Assembly: GCA_019694255.1 (NCBI GenBank)
Contig: JAIBCI010000092.1
Location: 1 to 32,500, forward strand
Origin: Saprospiraceae bacterium
GTDB taxonomy: Bacteria; Bacteroidota; Bacteroidia; Chitinophagales; Saprospiraceae
DNA length: 32,500 nucleotides
Direction: 5' to 3'
A program made the translations under genes and the position numbers. The notes beneath the pieces were generated by a model. The model did no database searches. It was not told the DNA's origin and saw nothing but the letters and a program-made list of their open reading frames with translations. Shown one piece after another: positions 26,793-32,500 of this stretch; position 1 is the stretch's first letter; the number at the start of each line of letters is the position of its first letter.

Positions 26793-27707
26793 TTACAGCA
26801 CCAGCTCCCGGAAAGGAATCAGCGTTGGATAGCCCAACCCTTTAAAATAGGCAGCCGTATCACTCATACTTTTAGCACTGGTCACGAGTACCATGTCTCC
26901 ATGCCAGGCCCCCAGTGATTTTACAGCGCCCCAGTAATCCTTGAAATAGGATTTCTGTGCTGTCGGTTCTTTGATATAGTCACCGATGAGTTTTTCGTGT
27001 TCATGAACCCACTGTTCGAAGGCAGAGAGCGATTTGAGCTCCAAAACCTTTTCACTCATTTCGGAGATTTTTCGGACGAGGGACTTATCAGGAGGAGCAT
27101 TCAGCGTTTTCTTGACGGCCTGCCTTGAGTCGGCTTTTTTGCCCAGCGGCACGAAGTACAGTGAATCAGCAAACGATGGCATAAAATCGACATCATCAAT
27201 CGACAGGCTATCCTGATTGAACTGATATAAAAGCGGACCATCCGAACCAGCACAGGCGATGTCATATCCGGAGCCGCTTTCGATATCAAAATAGAGATGA
27301 AAAGGATTGACATCGGCCCAGGATGCCATATTGTAGATCAGCGTCGAGGAAGAACCAAGCCCCCATTCTCTGGGGAATTCCAGCCGGTGTTCGATCTTAT
27401 ATTTTTTCCAGTGTGAAAGGAACTCCGAGTTATTATTGATGCAGGCTTTGAAGATCTTTCTGAGGTATTTGCCAATTTGTTCGTCGGAGGTGTGGGTTAC
27501 ATCAAAGGCCATGAGATCAATTTCGGCCTCAAACCATTTTTTGCCCTGGTGATCCAGGCTTGTCCAGATTACTTCGCTGCCGGTGAGCTCCTGCATTTTC
27601 ATCCGTTGACCCAGCTTTGTTGGTAAGGCCAGTACTTTGGCGCCATGAACAGCGACATACTCACCACTCAACAGAACTTTACCCCTTGCAAAAAATTCGG
27701 CTTTGAT
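26793..27707 (-). CDS. GYDIA-type GHMP-family kinase with anomalous start
   Basis: This is a small-molecule kinase of the galactokinase/homoserine/mevalonate/phosphomevalonate superfamily, in the Bacteroidota group named for its GYDIA motif. Motif 1 reads ARGKVLLSGEYVAVHGA, motif 2 is PREWGLGSSSTLIYN, then SGSGYDIACAGSDG, and motif 3 is degenerate (GAWHGDMVLVTS). The substrate is unknown; a mevalonate-like compound is conceivable. The start is odd. The conserved GK of motif 1 lies upstream of the first TTG (27669-27671), and the reading frame back to an in-frame TGA has no ATG, GTG or TTG. I start it at ATC 27705-27707 (reading xKAEFFARGKVLL), where relatives have ATG. Alternatives are CTG 27672-27674 or TTG, either of which would lose the GK. 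Confidence 0.82.
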   Translation of the reverse strand: MKAEFFARGKVLLSGEYVAVHGAKVLALPTKLGQRMKMQELTGSEVIWTSLDHQGKKWFEAEIDLMAFDVTHTSDEQIGKYLRKIFKACINNNSEFLSHWKKYKIEHRLEFPREWGLGSSSTLIYNMASWADVNPFHLYFDIESGSGYDIACAGSDGPLLYQFNQDSLSIDDVDFMPSFADSLYFVPLGKKADSRQAVKKTLNAPPDKSLVRKISEMSEKVLELKSLSAFEQWVHEHEKLIGDYIKEPTAQKSYFKDYWGAVKSLGAWHGDMVLVTSAKSMSDTAAYFKGLGYPTLIPFRELVL

Positions 27708-27727
27708 AGTTTGGTTTGAATTAGTTG

Positions 27728-27735
27728 CGAAGATA
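27728..27735 (-). promoter_or_regulatory. Possible -7 box for the GHMP kinase gene
   Basis: The minus strand reads TATCTTCG, one mismatch from TAnnTTTG, 20 bases before the ATC 27705-27707. That spacing is like other genes in the window and supports initiation at or near the ATC. Confidence 0.3.
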
Positions 27736-28017
27736 CATCCGAGGCGTCATTGAATAAATTTATCTATAAATAAATTTAATATATGTAAGGATAAATACAA
27801 TGAACCAATTACATATATACATAGGCTCAATTCCGATCAAGGGATGCCTGGCAAGGAAGTAATTTGAATTTAATCCTTTCCTTCGAAGTCAGATAAAATT
27901 ATATATAAGAAATTGCATTTAAATAATTTATATATTAGTAAAATAAAAAATATTTAAAAACAATCCCTGCAATTTGGTTAGGTTTATTTTACGTCTTTCC
28001 GTTTGGTCAGAATGCTG
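27736..28017. other. Divergent AT-rich intergenic region between GHMP kinase and rpsA
   Basis: No gene is seen. The notable structure is a perfect 10-bp inverted repeat, ATATATGTAA (27779-27788) with TTACATATAT (27809-27818), separated by 20 bases. Next to it AATAAATTTA occurs twice directly (27753-27762, 27769-27778). Both could be regulatory for the divergent promoters, or could reflect low complexity. The segment 27890-27960 is nearly all A and T, which may act as an UP-like element for rpsA. Confidence 0.4.
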
Positions 28018-28025
28018 TACCTTTG
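28018..28025 (+). promoter_or_regulatory. -7 promoter box for rpsA
   Basis: TACCTTTG is a perfect TAnnTTTG match, 40 bases before the rpsA ATG. The leader has no Shine-Dalgarno sequence, as is common in Bacteroidota. Confidence 0.6.
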
Positions 28026-28065
28026 CGGCGCTAAAATTATTTGTTAACCTTTAAAAATATCCAAA

Positions 28066-30408
28066 ATGTTGGACGAAACAAACGAAATCCAGGACAAACT
28101 GCCTATCTACACTGAGGCGGACGATCAAATCAGATCTTCCGTTGAAAACCCTCATACAGAGGTCAAATCGAAAGATGAAGACATCTTAGAAGAGGTTGCC
28201 CTGGAGACCCTCGTCGAAGCCGATGATTATTCCGGCCCTCACGACGAGTTTGACTGGACCATTTCCAAAAAGAATACAGTCCATTACCCTCCTGATCAGG
28301 TCGAAAAAATGATCAAGGACTATGACGCAACCCTTTCTTCAATCTCAGAAGGTCAGATCATTCACGGTACAGTCGCCAGTATTTCAGGCGGTGACGTCAT
28401 TTTTGACATCAAGTATAAATCGGACGGTCTAATCCCTGCCTCAGAGTTCAGAGATCAAGACCTCAAGGTAGGAGACAAGGTCGAAATTTATGTCGAGCGT
28501 ACTGAAGATGAAAAAGGGCACCTCGTACTTTCCCGCAAGAAAGCCAAGCTTCTCAGAGCTTGGGAAAATCTGGTAGACTCATACAAAAACGGCACTATTA
28601 TCAAAGGAAATGTCATTTCAAAGACCAAAGGCGGACTTATTGTCGACTGCAACGGACTGGAGACATTCCTTCCCGGATCACAGATCGATATCAAGCCAAT
28701 CGTTGACTATGATGCATATGTCGGTAAGGTGATGGAATTCAAGGTCGTCAAGATCAATGAGAATATCAAAAATGCCGTAGTATCTCACAAAGCCCTGATT
28801 GAAGGCGATCTTCAGGAACAGCGCGAACAGATTATTCAGGGTCTCGAAAAAGGTCAGGTGCTCGAAGGTGTTATCAAGAATATCACTGACTTTGGTGCCT
28901 TCCTCGACCTTGGAGGCGTTGACGGTCTCCTTTATATCACTGATATTTCGTGGGGACGTATCAATCATCCAAGTGAAGTGCTTGAGCGCAACCAGAAAAT
29001 CAATGTGGTCGTACTCGATTTTGATGATAACAAGAAGAGAATTTCACTTGGCTTGAAGCAATTGCAGCCACATCCTTGGGAAGTACTTCCTGCAGAACTT
29101 GTAGAAGGTGCAACCGTTAAAGGAAAGATCGTAAATATTGAAGATTACGGGGCATTTCTGGAAATTCAACCTGGTATCGAAGGTCTTATTCATGTGTCCG
29201 AAATCAGCTGGAACAATCAGCCGATACATGCCAAAGACTTTTTCTTCCTTGGCCAGGAACTCGAAGCCAAAATTGTTACCATCGATAAGGCAGAGCGCAA
29301 GATGTCACTCAGCCTGAGATTGCTTACCGAAGATCCTTGGCAAAGCGTTCAAAGTAAGTTTTCGGTTGGAACACGTCACACCGGCATTGTCAAAAACATG
29401 ACGCTTTACGGAGTTTTCGTGGAGCTCGGTGAAGGAATCGGTGGAATGATTCACATTTCAGACCTTTCTTGGACTAAGAGATTCAACCATCCTTCTGAAT
29501 TTATTAAAGTTGGGCAACCCATCGATGTGGTTGTGCTCGATATAGACATGGCCAACAGAAAATTATCCTTGGGTCATAAACAGCTTGAAGAAAATCCATG
29601 GGATACATTCGAAAATGTATTTCCGGTTGGCTCGTACCACTCTGCCACGGTTATTAAGAAGGATGACAAGGGATTCGTGGTGCAACTACCGTATGGACTT
29701 GAAGCATTCGGTCCACTGAGACACATGAAGAAAGACAACAATCAGTATGTCCAGGTAGACGAGACACTCACGGTCAAAGTGATTGAATTCAACCGCGATG
29801 ACAAGAAAATCCTGGTCTCTCACTCAAAGTACCTTGAAGATATCAAGCGCGAAGCGGAAGACAATATCAAAAAGGAGAAAGATGAGGAAAGGGTTCAGAC
29901 CAAAAAGAGCATAGAAAAGCAGCAGTCTAAAATGGAGATCACCACCCTGGGTGAACTAGAGGGATTTTCTGCGCTGAAAGATCAATTTGCAGATAAATCA
30001 TCAAAGCCTGCTACGCCTCCGCCAACGATGGTGCCTCCGCCGCTTCCTTCCAAAGAAGTTGCAGAAGAAACAGTGTCTGAAACCAAATCTGACAGCCCTG
30101 CTGAACCGGCAGCCGCCGCTCCCAAATCGGAAGCTGTACCAATGTCAGGAAAAGCAGATGACTTAAAGCTCATTGAAGGCATCGGACCTAAAATTGCTGA
30201 ATTACTGATTGCCGACGGTATCAGCACATTTGCGCAATTGGCTCAAACATCTCCGGATGCGATAAAGGTGATTCTGGACAATGCCGGATCCAGGTACAAG
30301 ATGCATGATCCAACGTCCTGGCCACAACAGGCTGCACTTGCTGCGGAAGGCAAAATGGATGAACTGAAAGTTCTTCAGGATAGCCTGAAAGGAGGAAAGA
30401 CAGAGTAA
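28066..30408 (+). CDS. 30S ribosomal protein S1 with C-terminal helix-hairpin-helix domain
   Basis: S1 binds mRNA on the 30S subunit and helps initiation. This protein is 780 aa against about 560-600 in typical bacteria. Residues 1-90 are an acidic N-terminal extension. Six S1 OB-fold repeats lie at about 95-157, 175-243, 262-332, 348-418, 433-505 and 520-587. Repeats 3-5 are the best conserved (NITDFGAFLDLGGVDGLLYI, LTLYGVFVELGEGIGGMIHI-like). A charged helix (588-625) and a Pro/Ala-rich linker (645-695) lead to a second module at 697-780: DDLKLIEGIGPKIAELL, GISTFAQLA and SRYKMHDPTSWPQQAALAA. This is a helix-hairpin-helix domain of the kind appended to several proteins in this phylum. A strong terminator follows. 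No Shine-Dalgarno sequence is visible. Confidence 0.93.
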   Translation: MLDETNEIQDKLPIYTEADDQIRSSVENPHTEVKSKDEDILEEVALETLVEADDYSGPHDEFDWTISKKNTVHYPPDQVEKMIKDYDATLSSISEGQIIHGTVASISGGDVIFDIKYKSDGLIPASEFRDQDLKVGDKVEIYVERTEDEKGHLVLSRKKAKLLRAWENLVDSYKNGTIIKGNVISKTKGGLIVDCNGLETFLPGSQIDIKPIVDYDAYVGKVMEFKVVKINENIKNAVVSHKALIEGDLQEQREQIIQGLEKGQVLEGVIKNITDFGAFLDLGGVDGLLYITDISWGRINHPSEVLERNQKINVVVLDFDDNKKRISLGLKQLQPHPWEVLPAELVEGATVKGKIVNIEDYGAFLEIQPGIEGLIHVSEISWNNQPIHAKDFFFLGQELEAKIVTIDKAERKMSLSLRLLTEDPWQSVQSKFSVGTRHTGIVKNMTLYGVFVELGEGIGGMIHISDLSWTKRFNHPSEFIKVGQPIDVVVLDIDMANRKLSLGHKQLEENPWDTFENVFPVGSYHSATVIKKDDKGFVVQLPYGLEAFGPLRHMKKDNNQYVQVDETLTVKVIEFNRDDKKILVSHSKYLEDIKREAEDNIKKEKDEERVQTKKSIEKQQSKMEITTLGELEGFSALKDQFADKSSKPATPPPTMVPPPLPSKEVAEETVSETKSDSPAEPAAAAPKSEAVPMSGKADDLKLIEGIGPKIAELLIADGISTFAQLAQTSPDAIKVILDNAGSRYKMHDPTSWPQQAALAAEGKMDELKVLQDSLKGGKTE

Positions 30409-30445
30409 TTAACTGGCAACAATTTTTTAGACAGATTGTATAATT

Positions 30446-30477
30446 AGCCGTGGCGTTCAAAGTCACGGCTTTTTTTA
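30446..30477 (+). terminator. Intrinsic terminator of rpsA, abutting the crtI start
   Basis: AGCCGTGGC (30446-30454) pairs with GTCACGGCT (30462-30470), including one G-U pair, with a 7-base loop and a T tract through 30476. The crtI ATG begins at 30477, immediately after the tract. Confidence 0.88.
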
Positions 30478-31982
30478 TGCACAAAAATCAGCTTCAAGGA
30501 AATCCACCAAGGGTTACAGTCATTGGTGCAGGCATTGCAGGAATGACTGCCGCGATTGAGCTCGCTTCCAAAGGTATCTCTGTCGATGTTTATGAGAAAA
30601 ACGATTCGCCCGGTGGGCGCGGACGATTGTTTCGTCAAGATGGGTTTAATTTTGACATGGGACCAAGCTGGTATTGGATGCCAGAAGTGTTTGAAAACTT
30701 CTTTAACAAACATGGAGAAAAGTTGGATCATTACTTCAAGCTGATCAGGTTGGATCCATCTTACCGGATTTTTTTCGCAAATGATATTATTGATTCTCCG
30801 GCTGATGTCAAAGGTGTATATGAAATTTTCGAAAAAATAGAACCAGGAAGTTCACAATTTCTAAGAGCATTTCTTGCGCAATCCAAAATCAAATATGAAG
30901 CAGGCATGAATGATTTTGTTCGACGACCTGCGTTAAGCATTTTTGAATTTGCAGAATGGAGGTTGATGAAAAATCTGTTCAAACTGGATCTCTTTAAATC
31001 AATTGAACGGCTGATCGATCACAACATCAGGGATGAACGCCTTCGTGCGTGGCTTAAATTTCCGGTGCTTTTTTTAGGTGCCAAACCATCCCAGACGCCG
31101 GCACTCTATTCACTGATGAATTACGCAGATTTTGAACTCGGCACCTGGTATCCGGAAGGAGGAATGTGGAAACTTTTTGATGCATTTTATCAATTGGCGT
31201 TGAAACGTGGGGTGCGTTTTCATTTTAATGAAGAGGTCCTGTCAATCAATGTCAACGACAGTTTGGCCACATCACTCAAAACCAAAAATGGAAACAATGA
31301 ATTCGACTATCTGATTGGTGCGGCTGATTATCATCATATTGACACAGTTTTGTTGCCTGAAGGATTTCAGCAATATTCAGACATTTATTGGTCGAAAAGA
31401 AAACTGGCACCGTCAGCACTTATTTTTTATCTCGGTATCAAAGGAAGATTAAAAGACCTCTTACACCACAATTTATTTTTTGACGAAGAGTTCGAACAGC
31501 ATGCAGTAGATATTTACGATAAAAAAGTTTGGCCGGCTAAACCATTATTTTATGTAAGCGTTACATCACGATCAGATGATTCCGTTGCACCGGAAGGACA
31601 CGAAAATGTATTTATATTAATTCCTTTGGCAACGGGTATTGCTGATGATGATACGCAAAGAGAAGAATTACTTAACATGGTTCTGAAAAGAATTGAGAAC
31701 AAAACAGGTTGTCGTTTGGCAGAAGACATTGTGTTTCGCCGTGATTACTGTCTTCGCGATTTTGTTAACGATTATCACTCCTTTCAGGGCAATGCCTATG
31801 GATTGTCAAATACACTTGATCAGACCGCAATTCTCAAGCCATCCGTAAAACACAATAAGATTCGTAATCTTTATTTTGCCGGCCAGTTAACACATCCCGG
31901 GCCTGGACTGCCACCTTCTTTGATTTCCGGAGAAACTGCTGCTAATTTGGTGCTCAAAAAAATCTTGCGTGGATCACATTGA
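30477..31982 (+). CDS. Phytoene desaturase (CrtI-type carotenoid oxidoreductase)
   Basis: This FAD-dependent enzyme desaturates phytoene toward lycopene. The 501-aa protein has the dinucleotide-binding VIGAGIAGMTAAIELASKG (15-33), SPGGRGRLFRQDGFNFDMGP, and the C-terminal carotenoid-desaturase signature NLYFAGQLTHPGPGLPPSLI followed by SGETAANLVLK. I use ATG 30477. The frame extends nine codons to a GTG at 30450, but that lies inside the rpsA terminator stem. crtB follows with an overlap, giving a crtI-crtB operon. A related diapophytoene or ketolase-type specificity cannot be excluded. No promoter consensus is clear between rpsA and crtI, so readthrough from rpsA may contribute. Confidence 0.93.
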   Translation: MHKNQLQGNPPRVTVIGAGIAGMTAAIELASKGISVDVYEKNDSPGGRGRLFRQDGFNFDMGPSWYWMPEVFENFFNKHGEKLDHYFKLIRLDPSYRIFFANDIIDSPADVKGVYEIFEKIEPGSSQFLRAFLAQSKIKYEAGMNDFVRRPALSIFEFAEWRLMKNLFKLDLFKSIERLIDHNIRDERLRAWLKFPVLFLGAKPSQTPALYSLMNYADFELGTWYPEGGMWKLFDAFYQLALKRGVRFHFNEEVLSINVNDSLATSLKTKNGNNEFDYLIGAADYHHIDTVLLPEGFQQYSDIYWSKRKLAPSALIFYLGIKGRLKDLLHHNLFFDEEFEQHAVDIYDKKVWPAKPLFYVSVTSRSDDSVAPEGHENVFILIPLATGIADDDTQREELLNMVLKRIENKTGCRLAEDIVFRRDYCLRDFVNDYHSFQGNAYGLSNTLDQTAILKPSVKHNKIRNLYFAGQLTHPGPGLPPSLISGETAANLVLKKILRGSH

Positions 31983-32500
31983 GTTGTATCACAGGGTATG
32001 CAATGAGATCAGTCTTGTGATTACACACAGGTACAGCACTTCTTTCTCTATGGGTATCAGAATGTTTGCTTCCCATTTAAGATCTCCGGTGTGTGCCATT
32101 TATGGTTTCGTGCGAATCGCTGATGAAATCGTAGATACCTTTCATCATGTTGATCAGGCCACCATTCTAAGCCGGTTCAAAGAAGACACTTCGCAGGCGA
32201 TCGCACAACAATATAGCACCAATCCCGTCCTGCATTCTTTCGCCAGAACGGTCTCCAGATATAAAATCGAACAAAAGCATATTGATGCATTCCTCCATAG
32301 TATGGAGATGGACCTTACCAAAAGGATTTATAATCGCGAAGAATTCAACCGTTATGTTTATGGCTCAGCCGAGGTTGTTGGTCTTTTCTGCCTGAAGGTT
32401 TTTCTTGATGGCGATGAAAGTAAGTATAATGCTTTGGAAGGTACCGCATGTGCTTTAGGTTCTGCTTTTCAAAAGATCAATTTTCTTCGGGATCTGAAAT
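31969..32500 (+). CDS. Phytoene synthase CrtB, 5' part (truncated by window end)
   Basis: The open frame runs off the right edge, giving 177 codons of a squalene/phytoene synthase. It condenses two geranylgeranyl diphosphates to phytoene, the substrate of the adjacent CrtI. Landmarks are THRYSTSFSMGIRMF, AIYGFVRIADEIVD with the first Asp-rich motif (Asp52-Asp56), YVYGSAEVVGLFCLKVF, and the start of the second Asp-rich motif NFLRDLK at the edge. The start is uncertain. GTG 31969-31971 (reading MDHIELYHRV) overlaps crtI by 14 bases; TTG 31984 is the alternative. There is no ATG upstream of the conserved YSTSFS. Overlap implies translational coupling with crtI. Confidence 0.92.
   Translation, partial: MDHIELYHRVCNEISLVITHRYSTSFSMGIRMFASHLRSPVCAIYGFVRIADEIVDTFHHVDQATILSRFKEDTSQAIAQQYSTNPVLHSFARTVSRYKIEQKHIDAFLHSMEMDLTKRIYNREEFNRYVYGSAEVVGLFCLKVFLDGDESKYNALEGTACALGSAFQKINFLRDLK

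Noticed and set aside
30450-30476. GTG start for crtI at 30450
   Set aside because: It lies inside the rpsA terminator stem and adds nine codons not needed by the family; ATG 30477 fits better.
1-32500. CRISPR arrays, tRNA/rRNA genes, insertion sequences, prophage or defence islands
   Set aside because: I found no repeat-spacer pattern, cloverleaf-like sequence, transposase, integrase or defence-type protein anywhere in the window.

Overview
The window reads as a chromosomal stretch of a Bacteroidota bacterium. The evidence is a SusC/SusD pair, several proteins ending in type IX secretion (T9SS) sorting domains, a PorZ homologue, the MurF-Alr fusion common in this phylum, and TAnnTTTG -7 promoter boxes close upstream of many start codons with no obvious Shine-Dalgarno sequences. 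A Saprospiria- or Chitinophagia-like member is my best guess but is not proven. I see no tRNA, rRNA, CRISPR array, insertion sequence or prophage.

Layout. 1-407 is an AT-rich regulatory region with operator-like repeats. 408-5120 is a susC-susD outer-membrane uptake operon ended by a very strong hairpin terminator. 5204-6835 is a secreted ELWxxDGTxxGT-repeat protein. 7146-8420 (minus) is a decayed DUF937-OmpA gene with three in-frame stops and two frameshifts. 8537-9070 is a YfiT/DinB-type metalloenzyme. A long minus-strand block follows, in transcription order: acyl-CoA synthetase, purD, murF-alr (overlapping purD by 4 bases), clpB and porZ. 20125-21533 (plus) holds a small lipoprotein and a SAM-dependent methyltransferase. 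21753-24467 (minus) is a secreted CotH-type kinase-fold protein. 24794-27707 (minus) holds a GYDIA-type GHMP kinase, a ferredoxin-NADP reductase-like flavoprotein, methylmalonyl-CoA epimerase and a TauE/SafE permease. 28066-30408 (plus) is ribosomal protein S1 with an extra C-terminal helix-hairpin-helix domain. crtI and the 5' part of crtB (carotenoid synthesis) close the window.

How the genes fit together. Most are housekeeping: purine and peptidoglycan synthesis, fatty-acid activation, proteostasis and translation. Three themes stand out. The envelope/T9SS theme covers SusCD, PorZ and two secreted cargo proteins. The carotenoid theme is the overlapping crtI-crtB pair. The third theme is genome decay or unusual starts: the DUF937-OmpA pseudogene, and a GHMP kinase whose conserved N-terminus has no ATG, GTG or TTG. 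I found no convincing new multi-gene system. The most notable items are the S1-HhH fusion, the pseudogene, the GHMP start anomaly and the repeat cluster upstream of susC.
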